Source of the DNA: DASPWW01 sp963841715
GTDB taxonomy: Bacteria > Actinomycetota > Thermoleophilia > Solirubrobacterales > 70-9
Assembly: GCA_963841715.1 (NCBI GenBank)
Contig: CAWJDP010000003.1
Span: forward strand, 124,001-188,000
Direction: 5' to 3'
Length of the DNA stretch: 64,000 nucleotides
Positions 42,761-50,973 of this stretch are shown here, one piece after another. The notes beneath the pieces were generated by a model. That model did not search any database and had not been told where the DNA came from. It saw only the letters and a program-made list of their open reading frames with translations. Each line of letters starts with the position of its first letter. The first letter of the stretch is position 1. The translations under genes and the position numbers were made by a program.

Positions 42761-44860
42761 CATTTGTTCTTGCCGCAGCCTGACGGGTCGAGCGCGCCGT
42801 CGAGCTTGAACACCGACACGGGACCGTCCCGGAGCACGCGCTGCGCCGCCGGGTCGCCCTGCGTCCAGCGGCCGGCGCGCGAGAATGACTGCCCGATCAG
42901 GTCCGGGGTCGTGACGACGTAGGCGTAGTCGCCGGCGTCGACCGCGTTCCGCCACTGCGCGCACGAGCGCACCGGGAGATAGGCGCCGTGCGGGCCCTCG
43001 CGCCCGATCCACTGGACCCAGTTCGAGGAGTCGGGGCCGTAGAAGCCGTACTGGTAGAAGACGCCGCGGCGCCCGCCGACGGCGATCCGGGAGTCGCGGA
43101 CCCCCTGCGCCCAGGCGATCGCGCCGCCCGCGTGGAAGAAGCCCTGGACGTTCTGATAGCGCCCGTCGGCGTAGCGGCGCTGCTCGGCGAACCCGGCTGC
43201 GACCGCGACGATCACGACCGCAGCGAGCCCGGCGGCGAGGACCCGCCGCCGGAGGCCCCGGCGGCGCACCCACAGCACCGCGAGCCACGCGAGCACGAGC
43301 GCGAGCGCCGCGCCGACCCAGACCCGCGCGCCGGCCCCGAGGCGGCCGAGCGCGTCGTCGGAGGCGAGCACGGCGACGGCGAGAGCGGTGAGGGTGACGT
43401 TGCGCCCCCTCCGGCTCGCCAGCGCCGGCGAGAGCGGCAACAGCGCCAGCGCGAGGGCGAGCGGCGGGGCGAGGTAGCGGAGGTTCCACACGAACCCGAC
43501 CGGCGCGCCCTCGTTGCCCGACGCGGTCAGCGGCGTGAACACGTAGGCCGCGGCGCCGAACGCGGCGACGATGCCGAGCAGCCGCAGCACCGGACTGCGG
43601 GCGCGCCAGATCGTCATCACCGCCCCCGCCGCGGCGAGCAGCAGCAGCGCCGGCCACAGCGCGCCGAAGCTGTGGTCGAGGCCGGGGAAGAACCAGTGCC
43701 GCCAGACGTCGAAGTCGGTCGCATAGTGCGCGACGGAGAAGTGCTCGCGGAGCTGGAGCGCCTGGTGCGGCGCCGGAAGCGAGATCGGCCCGAGCGAGGA
43801 GACCCACGGGAACGGGTTGCCGGCCTGGATGAGGTTGCGCAGGTACCAGAACCCGCCGCCGGCGAGGAGCGCCGAGAGCCACGCCCCCGCCGTCCGCCAC
43901 CGTGCCGCGGCGGGCGCGATCGCGATCACGCCGACGGTCAGCGCCGCGATCGGCGCGACGAGGGTGAGCTTCGTCCCGATCGCGAGCCCCGCCGCGAGCC
44001 CGGCGACGAATATCGCCTGCGGCGAGATCGAGCGCCGCCCCTCGGGGAGCGCGGCCCAGGCGTTGACGAGCAGCGCCGCCGTCGCGAGAAAGAACGCGAG
44101 CCCGACGGCGTCGTTGCGGGCCTCGCCGGGCTGGAACGCGAGCGTCATCTCCGAGCCGAGCACGACCGCCGCCCCGACCATCGCCTGTGGCCCGAGGCCG
44201 TAGGGGCGCCCGATGCACCAGGCGGCGAGCAGCGCGAGGCCGAGGAAGGCGAAGTTCAGGAGCGGCGAGAGGTAGTCGCGGCCAGTCGCAAGGAGGCCGA
44301 AGCTGTGCAGGAGCTCGGAGTTGCCGGGATAGAACCAGTTCAGGAACAGCGGGTCGGTGAAGTGGAGGTCCCACACCGACCCCGTCTGCACCCAGCGGGC
44401 CGAGAACGGCATGTGGTACCAGAGCGAGTCGGTCCCGACCATGCCTCCGTGGAGCGAGCCCCAGGCGTGGTCCGTCCAGCCGGCGAACGCGACCGCGGCC
44501 GCCCCGATCGCGACCGCGAGCGCGATCGCGCCGATTGGGGGCGCGGGCGGGCGTCTCGGTCGGGGCACTGATCGCCGCCGCGCGGCGCCCGGCGACGCTC
44601 CCGACTCCGATCCCGACCGCAACCGAGACGAGCACGAACGGCGCCTCGTCGAGCGCCCCGAACGCGCCCAGCGCCTCTCCGACCCCGAGCACGAGCGCGA
44701 GCCCGACGACGGTCTCTGCAAGTCGCGCCGGCGCTCCCGACCATCCCGGGAGCAGCGATGAGCGCACGCGCAGCGCGGCGAAGGCGATCGCGGCCGCGAC
44801 GAGCCCGAGCTCTGCGAAGCCGGCGAGATACGCCCCCAGCGCCAGCCGGCCGTCGATCAG
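42760..44860 (-). CDS. Large polytopic membrane protein, GT-C-like, paralogue B; one frameshift
   Basis: About 699 residues if one extra base near 44548 is removed (2101 bases, one over a multiple of three). N-terminal frame: GAYLAGFAELGLVAAAIAFA, LLPGWSGAPARLAETVVGLA. Main frame: IGAIALAVAIGAAAVAFAGW, DSLWYHMPFSARWVQTGSVW, FPGNSELLHSFGLL-like loop, GEARNDAVGLAFFLATAALL. It aligns end to end with the intact upstream neighbour (paralogue A), sharing W-Y-H-M-P-F and G-E-A-R-N-D. The start is probably CTG 44860, overlapping the upstream stop (CTGA), or a mis-sequenced ATG/GTG. Confidence 0.68.
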
Positions 44861-47073
44861 GTCTTCCTCCCGCTCCGAGCCGCGCGGCCGCTCCCGCCCG
44901 GCGACGGCTTGCCGCAGCCGTTGCGATCGAGCCTGCCGCGGAGCCGGAAGACCGAAACCGTGCGGTCGTGGACGACGCGCTTGGCGGCCGGATCCGAGGC
45001 CGTCCACCGCTCCTCGGGCGGCTGCCGCGGCCCCTTCGGGGTCGGGAAGTTGAGCCCCGTGACGACGTAGTCGTAGCGGCCCGTGTTGAGCGCATGGCGC
45101 CACACGCCGCAGCGCCGGATGCGCCGGAACGAGTCGTCCGACCCGCGCGTGCCGACGAACTGGACCCGGTTCGTCAGGTCGGTCCCGTAGAGCGGGTACT
45201 GGCGGATCGTCACCGTCCCGATCCGCTGGTCGTGGACGCCGCGCGCCCAGGCGAAGGCCGCGTCCTGCCCCGGCTCGGCGATCGCGCCCGACGGCGTCGC
45301 GTAGCGGTTGTCGAGGTAGTGGCGCTGCTCGAAGTAGCCGCCGACGAGGGCGCTGAGGAGGACGATCGCGATCCCGAACCGGAGCGCGATCCGCCATCGG
45401 AACGCGTGCCCGAACGCGGCCGAGCGCTCGCGCGCGTCCCTGATCGCGTTCCCGGCCCAGAGCAGGATCCCGACGCCCACGCCCGCGGCGGCGGCGGCGC
45501 GGATCGGAGCCGAGTCCCACGCGTCCGAGCGCACGAGCGCGAACGCGAATGCGACCGTGAGCACACCGAGCGTCCCCCATCGCCACCGTTCACCCCAGCG
45601 CGCAAGCGCCGCGGGCAGCAGCGCGAGCCCGAGCGCGACGACCGGGGCCAGGTAGCGCAGGTTCGAGGAGAACCCGACCGGCGAGCCCTCGGCCCCGGAG
45701 GCGGTCAGCGGGGTGAACGGGTACGCGATCGCGGCCGCGATCGTCACGAAGCCGAGCACGCGCAGCGCAACGGGCCTGCCCGCGACGATGGCGACGATCG
45801 CGGCGACAGCGACGAGCGCGAGCAGCAGCGGCCACAGGGCCCCGAATTGATTCGAGAGCGCGGGGAAGAACCAGTGCCGCCAGACCGAGGTCTCGGTCGC
45901 GTAGTGGGCGACCGTGAGCGGCTTGCGCCCGCTCGGCAGCACCTCGTGCGGCCCGGGTAGGGACAGCGGCCCGAGCTTCGTGATCCACGGCATCGGGTTG
46001 CCGGTCTCGAACAGGTTGCGCGCGAACCAGTACCCGCAGCCGGCGAGCAGCGTGCCGAGCCAGATCACCGCGCTCCAACCGCGGCGCCCCACCGGAGCGG
46101 CGACGATCACGGCAACGGTCAGCGCCGCGACCGGGGAGAGCAGCGTCAGCTTCGTCCCCAGGGCGAGCCCCGCCGCGATCCCGGCGAGCGCGAGCGGCCC
46201 GGCGCTGAGCCGCATCCGCCATCCGAGCTCCTGCGCGTCGTCCGGCTCCGGCGGCGCGTCGATCTCCTCCGCGACCCGCGCCAGGCAGCCGTTTATCAGC
46301 AGCGCCGCGGAGGCGAGCAGCAGCGCGGTCCCCACGATGTCGTTGCGGGCCTCCCCCGGCTGGTCGCCGAACACCCCGCCGCCGAGCACGACCGCGGCCC
46401 CGATCATGCTCGCCGGCCCGGCGCCGAACGGGCGCCCGATGCACCACGCCGCGAGCAGCGCGAACGCGAGCCAGCCGAGGTTGACGATCGGCGAGACGAT
46501 GTCGCGGCTCGTCGCGAGGATCCCGACCGAGTGGACGAGCTCCGAGTTCGCCGGGTAGAACCAGCTCAGGAACGCGGGCGAGGTGAACAGCAGATGCCCG
46601 ATCGACCCGCTCTGCACGAACCGCGCCGCGAACGGCATGTGGTACCAGGTCGTGTCGAAGCCGTACATGCCGCGATCGAGGCTGAGCTGGCTGCGGCCTG
46701 CCCACTGCGCGAACAGCAGCGCGATCGCGACTCCGGCGACGATCCACGCGGCGCGGCCCGGTGACGGCGACGGAGGCCTCGGGCCTCCGCGCTGGCGCCC
46801 CGCGAGCCTGCGCCCGACGAGCCCTCCCGCGAGCCCGACCGCGACGCACCCGAGGACCAGGGGCCACTCGTCGAGCGCTCCGACCGCTCCGAGGATCTCC
46901 GCGACCCAGATCACGAGCGCGATCCCGATCACGGCCTCGCCGAGCTTGCCGGCGGCTCCACGCCAACCGGGAAGCGCCCAGCGGCGCAGTCCCTCGGCGC
47001 CGTAGGCGAGCGCGACGACGATCGCGCCGAGCTCGATCGCGCCGAGCAGGTACGCCGCGAAGCTCAGCGACAT
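44857..47073 (-). CDS. Large polytopic membrane protein, GT-C-like, paralogue A
   Basis: 738 residues. Twelve or more helices; the first loops hold TTWYHMPFAARFVQSGSIGH and FLSWFYPANSELVHSVGILA, shared with paralogue B. GEARNDIVGTALLLASAALL and GYWFARNLFETGNPMPWITK follow. The C-terminal exported region includes RRYP-type turns and ends in a basic tail. Membrane-embedded acidic/aromatic loops of this sort are typical of GT-C enzymes and O-antigen-ligase-like proteins. Exact reaction unknown. Start ATG 47073. It heads the three-gene membrane set that leads into the sulfotransferase operon. Confidence 0.7.
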   Translation of the reverse strand: MSLSFAAYLLGAIELGAIVVALAYGAEGLRRWALPGWRGAAGKLGEAVIGIALVIWVAEILGAVGALDEWPLVLGCVAVGLAGGLVGRRLAGRQRGGPRPPSPSPGRAAWIVAGVAIALLFAQWAGRSQLSLDRGMYGFDTTWYHMPFAARFVQSGSIGHLLFTSPAFLSWFYPANSELVHSVGILATSRDIVSPIVNLGWLAFALLAAWCIGRPFGAGPASMIGAAVVLGGGVFGDQPGEARNDIVGTALLLASAALLINGCLARVAEEIDAPPEPDDAQELGWRMRLSAGPLALAGIAAGLALGTKLTLLSPVAALTVAVIVAAPVGRRGWSAVIWLGTLLAGCGYWFARNLFETGNPMPWITKLGPLSLPGPHEVLPSGRKPLTVAHYATETSVWRHWFFPALSNQFGALWPLLLALVAVAAIVAIVAGRPVALRVLGFVTIAAAIAYPFTPLTASGAEGSPVGFSSNLRYLAPVVALGLALLPAALARWGERWRWGTLGVLTVAFAFALVRSDAWDSAPIRAAAAAGVGVGILLWAGNAIRDARERSAAFGHAFRWRIALRFGIAIVLLSALVGGYFEQRHYLDNRYATPSGAIAEPGQDAAFAWARGVHDQRIGTVTIRQYPLYGTDLTNRVQFVGTRGSDDSFRRIRRCGVWRHALNTGRYDYVVTGLNFPTPKGPRQPPEERWTASDPAAKRVVHDRTVSVFRLRGRLDRNGCGKPSPGGSGRAARSGRKT

Positions 47074-47115
47074 CTCACCGCCCCCGCCCCGGCGAAGGCC
47101 CCGGTGGTTGGGGCG

Positions 47116-47463
47116 CTACTTCGAGGGCAGCCCGTGCACGACGTAGGCGTGCTCGCCGCTCGAGACCATCCCGAGGTCGCGCGCCTGGCGCTCGACCGCG
47201 TTTGAGTCGGTCAGCCCCGCCGAGCGCTGCTTCAGCGCCGCGTTCTCCTGCTTCAGCCGGGTGAGGTGATGGCGCTGGGTGTGCGACTCGCGCCAAGTCC
47301 CGAACAGACGGATCGCGGGGCTGAGATAGGAGAGCAGGATCGCGAACAGGACGAGGACGAGCGCCACGCGCCCGAGCCGGTCCCAGTCGACGCGGCTTCC
47401 GCGCCCGCGCCTGCGGCGCGGGCCGACGCGGTAGCGGCGCATCGGATAGGTGCGGTCGACCAC
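47116..47463 (-). CDS. ftsB: Septum formation initiator, FtsB/DivIC family
   Basis: 115 residues: basic N-terminus, one membrane helix (VALVLVLFAILLSYLSPAIR), then a coiled coil (HTQRHHLTRLKQENAALKQR) and the terminal R-x-L-G-M-V-x-x-G-E motif (QARDLGMVSSGEHAYVVHG). FtsB/DivIC partners with FtsL/FtsQ in the divisome. It follows eno, the usual actinobacterial order (eno-ftsB). Start is GTG 47463. Confidence 0.88.
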   Translation of the reverse strand: MVDRTYPMRRYRVGPRRRRGRGSRVDWDRLGRVALVLVLFAILLSYLSPAIRLFGTWRESHTQRHHLTRLKQENAALKQRSAGLTDSNAVERQARDLGMVSSGEHAYVVHGLPSK

Positions 47464-47537
47464 GCATTAGCGTTCGTCTCCGGGCGCCGCCCGCCTGCCG
47501 GCCCGCGAGCAATGCAACGATGATTGCGTCGACGCGG

Positions 47538-48828
47538 CTAGCCCCGCTGGAAGGCATCGAGCCCCGGGTAGACCGCCCGCCCGCCGAGCTCGTCCTCGAT
47601 TCGCAGCAGCCGGTTGTACTTCGCGGCACGATCGGTCCGCGACGGGGCCCCGGTCTTGATCTGACCCGCACTCGTCGCGACCGCGAGGTCCGCGATCGTC
47701 GTGTCCTCGGTCTCCCCGGAGCGATGCGAGATCACCGTCGTGTATCCGGCCTCGCGCGCGATCCGGATCGTCTCAAGCGTCTCGGTCAGGGTCCCGATCT
47801 GGTTCAGCTTCACGAGGATCGAGTTCGCGACCCCGGTGTCGATCCCGCGCCGCAGCCGCTCGGGGTTGGTAACGAAGAGATCGTCCCCGACGAGCTGGAC
47901 GCGGTCGCCGAGCTCGCGCGTGAGCAACGCCCACCCGTCCCAGTCGTCCTCGTCCATCCCGTCCTCGAGCGAGACGACGGGATAGCGGGAGGCGATCTCC
48001 CCCCAGTAGCCGGCCATCTCCTCGGCGCTCAGCGTCCGGCCCTCGTGCTCGAGCACGTAGGCGCCGTTCTCGTACAGCTCGCTCGTCGCCGGATCGAGCG
48101 CGATCCACACGTCCTCACCCGGCTGATAGCCGGCCGCCTGGACGCCCGCCAGCACCGCCTCGAGCGCGGCCTCGTTCGACGGCAGGTCGGGGGCGAATCC
48201 CCCCTCGTCGCCGACCGCGGTCCCGAGCCCGCGCTCGGCGAGCGTCCGTTTCAGCGCATGGAAGACCTCGACCCCGATCCGCAGGCACTCGGAGAAGCTC
48301 GCCGCACGCGCCGGGACGACCATGAACTCCTGGAAGTCGACGGCGTTGTCGGCGTGCGCGCCTCCGTTGAGCACGTTCATCATCGGCACCGGCAGCAGCT
48401 TCGGCTCCCCGCCCCCGTAGAGCTTCGCGAGGTGAGCGTAGAGCGGCTCCCCGGCATCGGCGGCCGCGGCCTTCGCGGCGGCGAGTGAGACGCCGAGCAC
48501 CGCGTTCGCGCCGAGGCGGCCCTTGTTCGGCGGTGCCGTCGAGCTCGATCAGCGCGCGATCGAGCTTGCGCTGGTCGGCGGCGGTGGCGCCCGTGAGCGC
48601 GTCGGCGATCTCGCCGTTGACGTTCGCGACCGCGGTTTCCACGCCCTTACCCGCCCAGCTGTCTCCGCCGTCGCGGAGCTCCACGGCCTCGAACTCGCCC
48701 GTCGAGGCTCCGGACGGGACGGCGGCCAAGCCGCGGGCGCCGGAGTCGAGCCTGACCTCGACCTCGACCGTCGGGTTGCCCCTCGAATCCAGGATCTGTC
48801 GCGCGTGGATCGACTCGATCGAAGCCAT
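47538..48828 (-). CDS. eno: Enolase, one apparent frameshift
   Basis: 429 residues once one extra base near 48527 is removed (1291 bases, one over a multiple of three). First frame: ESIHARQILDSRGNPTVEVE, VPSGASTGEFEAVELRDGG. Second frame from LGVSLAAAKA: PMMNVLNGGAHADNAVDFQE, GDEGGFAPDL (catalytic Glu), VSLEDGMDEDDWDGW, LVGDDLFVTN, KLNQIGTLTET, ISHRSGETEDTTIADLAV. All catalytic and Mg-binding residues are present. Between, the reading ELDGTAEQGPP should be ELDGTANKGRLG. Enolase is an essential single-copy glycolytic enzyme, so a sequencing error is far likelier than loss. Confidence 0.93.
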
Positions 48829-48840
48829 GGCGGGGAATCC

Positions 48841-49569
48841 TTATCGATCCCGGCCGGCCTCGGCGCGGTCGCGGAACCGCTCCGCGGCCGCGCGCAGCGC
48901 GAGCTCGGGGTCGCAACGCAGCCTCCGCGACAGATCGACGACGGCGAACAGCAGCTCGCCGATGAAGCGCGCGACCGCGTCGCGATCGTGTCCCTCCGGC
49001 TCGCCGGGCGGCGCGTCGCCGAGGCCGGCGGAGGCGGCGCGGCGCTGGATCTTGCGCGCGTAGAGCAGCGCCGGCAGGTTCTCCGGCACGTCCGCGAACG
49101 GCTCGCCGGCGCCCCGCCCCTCCTGCTCGCGCTTGATCCGGTCCCAATTACTCAGCACCGCTCCCGCGGTCTCGGCCTTTTCATATTGGCGTCGAGCATC
49201 GGGCGAAGCCCGACTGCGAGGCGACTCGCTGGTGGGTGTTTCTGATTCCCCGAACACGTGGGGGTGGCGCCGGATCAGCTTCGCGACCATCGCCTCGGCG
49301 ACGGCCGAGAGGCTGCCCGATCCGCGCTCCTCGAGCAGCAGGGCCAGGAAGTGGACCTGGAAGAGGACGTCCCCGAGCTCGTCGAGGAGCTTCGCGTCAT
49401 CGCCCTGGTTGGCGGCGTCGGCCAGCTCGTACGCCTCCTCGACCGTGTGGGGGACGATCGAGCGCTCGTCCTGCTCGCGATCCCAGGGGCATTCGCGCCG
49501 CAGCCTGCGGGTGATCTCGTCGAGCCGCTCGACCGCGCTCGCGTTCGCGGCGGGCTCCGTGCCGCTCAC
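48841..49569 (-). CDS. mazG: MazG-family nucleoside triphosphate pyrophosphohydrolase with a translated repeat insert
   Basis: 242 residues. CPWDREQDERSIVPHTVEEA with EEAYELADA, then DELGDVLFQVHFLALLLEER is the complete MazG helix bundle with metal ligands E-x-x-E and E-x-x-D. It hydrolyses NTPs or related nucleotides in the cytoplasm. Between HPHVFGESE and AETAGAVLSNWDRIKREQEG lie about 17-20 extra residues (TPTSESPRSRASPDARR at 111-127) encoded exactly by copy 2 of the 52-bp palindrome; relatives have no insert here. Start is GTG 49569. Between foldase and eno, the usual actinobacterial order. Confidence 0.87.
   Translation of the reverse strand: MSGTEPAANASAVERLDEITRRLRRECPWDREQDERSIVPHTVEEAYELADAANQGDDAKLLDELGDVLFQVHFLALLLEERGSGSLSAVAEAMVAKLIRRHPHVFGESETPTSESPRSRASPDARRQYEKAETAGAVLSNWDRIKREQEGRGAGEPFADVPENLPALLYARKIQRRAASAGLGDAPPGEPEGHDRDAVARFIGELLFAVVDLSRRLRCDPELALRAAAERFRDRAEAGRDR
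49188..49239. repeat. 52-bp palindromic element, copy 2 (inside mazG, translated)
   Basis: Hairpin TCGGGC-GAA-GCCCGA. The element encodes MazG residues 111-127 in frame; its edge coincides with codon 111. Matches copy 1 at 45 of 52 positions. Confidence 0.75.
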
Positions 49570-49585
49570 GACGCCGGCGATCCGG

Positions 49586-50947
49586 CTACGGGGTGGTGCC
49601 GCTCGGCGGGGCCGCGCCCGAGGGCGGCGCCGCGCCGGACGGTGGGGCCGCGCCGGTCGAGGGAGGTGCCGCGCCGGTCGAGGGAGGTGCCGCGCCGGTC
49701 GAGGGCGGGGCCGCGCCGGTCGGGGGCGCGCCCGTCGACGGAGCGCCTCCGGGGCCGAGCGGGACCGCGCCGCCGGGCACCCCGCCTGGAGCGGTCTGCG
49801 GGGTCGACGGCGGGATCGGCCCCTGCGCCTGACCCTGGACGGTCGTGCCGACGGTCGCCGTGCCCGGAGCGGCCGGCCGCGATGAGATCACGGGCGGGGC
49901 GCCGGGTGCATGCGGGGTCGGCGGGGCGTTGTCGCAGCGGTCGATGACGTAGCCGGGCGCGCACTCCGTCTGCTGGGTCCACTTGTCGACGAAGTCGGCC
50001 TGGAAGTTGCTCGCCGTCTGCTGCTGCTTCTGCTGCGTCAGCTGCTGACGGATCTGCTGCGCGGCCTGGTCGACGGAGGTCGTTTTCGACGGGGTCACGT
50101 TCTCGACCTCGATCAGGTAGTAGCCGGCCTGGGTCTTGAAAGGCCCCACGAGCTGCTTCTCGGGCGCGCCGAACACCTGGTCGTCGAAGGTCGCATCTCC
50201 CTGGCCGCGGATCACGCCCTGGCGCAGGCCGCCGCGGTCCTTCGAAGCCTCGTCGGTCGAGAACTCCTTCGCGACCTTGGTCCACGATGCGGGGGAATCG
50301 TCCTTCGAGAGCTCGGTCTTCGCCTGCTCGACCTTGGTCTGGTCCTTGTTCAGGATCAGGCGCACGTCGCGCGACTCCGGCTGCTCGAACTGGCTCTTGT
50401 TCGCGTCGTAGAACGCCTGGACCTCGGAGTCGTCGACGCTCGTGTTCTGGCCCGCCAGCACCTGCTTCTGGATGTCGTCGCTGAGGACCATCAGCTTCAC
50501 CTGCCGCAGCGCGTCCTGGTCGGTGAAGCCCGAGCGCTTCAGGAACGCCTTGTACTGGGCCTCGGTCTTGAAGTTCTGCTTCTTGATCTGGTCGAGACGC
50601 TGCTGGACCTCGGCGCTCGAGACGGTGATCCCGCGGTCCGCGGCCTCGCCCTCGACCCAGCGCCCGAGGATGAGCTCCGACATCGCCTGCTGCTTGAGCT
50701 GCGAGTACTCCGGGCTGTTGGGTTTCGGCGTGCCCTTGACTCCGGCCTGGGCGGCAGCCTGCTTCAGCGAGCTGTCGTACTCGGCCTTCGTGATCGCCCC
50801 GTTCGGGACCCCGTCGACGATCGCGACGTCGCCCGCCGGGACGGTCGGCTTCGTCAGCCCCTCGGCCGCGGCGTAGATCGCGAAGAACGCGACCAGCGCG
50901 ACGATGAGGACGGCCGCGAAGACTCTCTTCGAAGGAGCATTGCCCAC
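49586..50947 (-). CDS. SurA/PrsA-type foldase (parvulin peptidyl-prolyl isomerase), lipoprotein-less exported form
   Basis: 453 residues. N-terminal signal-anchor (FAAVLIVALVAFFAIYAAAE), a SurA_N-like chaperone domain (about 45-175: ITKAEYDSSLKQAAAQAGVK, ILGRWVEGEAADRGITVSS), a parvulin-type PPIase (about 190-305: RDVRLILNKDQTKVEQAKTE, KDRGGLRQGVIRGQGDATFD, KTQAGYYLIEVENVTPSKTT) and a long Pro/Gly/Ala/Thr tail. No lipobox Cys, so it is anchored by the helix. Exported foldase for envelope proteins. GTG start at 50947 with TATGCT 9 bases upstream. Sits between mfd and mazG. Confidence 0.83.
   Translation of the reverse strand: MGNAPSKRVFAAVLIVALVAFFAIYAAAEGLTKPTVPAGDVAIVDGVPNGAITKAEYDSSLKQAAAQAGVKGTPKPNSPEYSQLKQQAMSELILGRWVEGEAADRGITVSSAEVQQRLDQIKKQNFKTEAQYKAFLKRSGFTDQDALRQVKLMVLSDDIQKQVLAGQNTSVDDSEVQAFYDANKSQFEQPESRDVRLILNKDQTKVEQAKTELSKDDSPASWTKVAKEFSTDEASKDRGGLRQGVIRGQGDATFDDQVFGAPEKQLVGPFKTQAGYYLIEVENVTPSKTTSVDQAAQQIRQQLTQQKQQQTASNFQADFVDKWTQQTECAPGYVIDRCDNAPPTPHAPGAPPVISSRPAAPGTATVGTTVQGQAQGPIPPSTPQTAPGGVPGGAVPLGPGGAPSTGAPPTGAAPPSTGAAPPSTGAAPPSTGAAPPSGAAPPSGAAPPSGTTP
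49590..49730. repeat. Tandem 21-bp and 15-bp repeats in the foldase tail
   Basis: Three adjacent near-identical 21-bp units encode GAAPPST repeats, flanked by shorter GAAPPSG units. The coding is in frame throughout, so copy number can vary without breaking the protein. Confidence 0.8.
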
Positions 50948-50956
50948 GAGGCGGGC

Positions 50957-50962
50957 AGCATA
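50957..50962 (-). promoter_or_regulatory. -10 hexamer for the foldase gene (leaderless)
   Basis: TATGCT on the minus strand, 9 bases before GTG 50947. Confidence 0.5.
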
Positions 50963-50973
50963 CCGATGCGCGA

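Noticed and set aside
42698..45586. 962-residue minus-strand open frame across two membrane-protein genes
   Set aside because: It is a GC-driven open frame that covers the N-terminal frame of paralogue B but otherwise runs out of frame with both hydrophobic proteins.
49590..49730. CRISPR-like array of 21-bp repeats
   Set aside because: No spacers separate the units, which are in-frame codons of the foldase tail; no cas genes are present.
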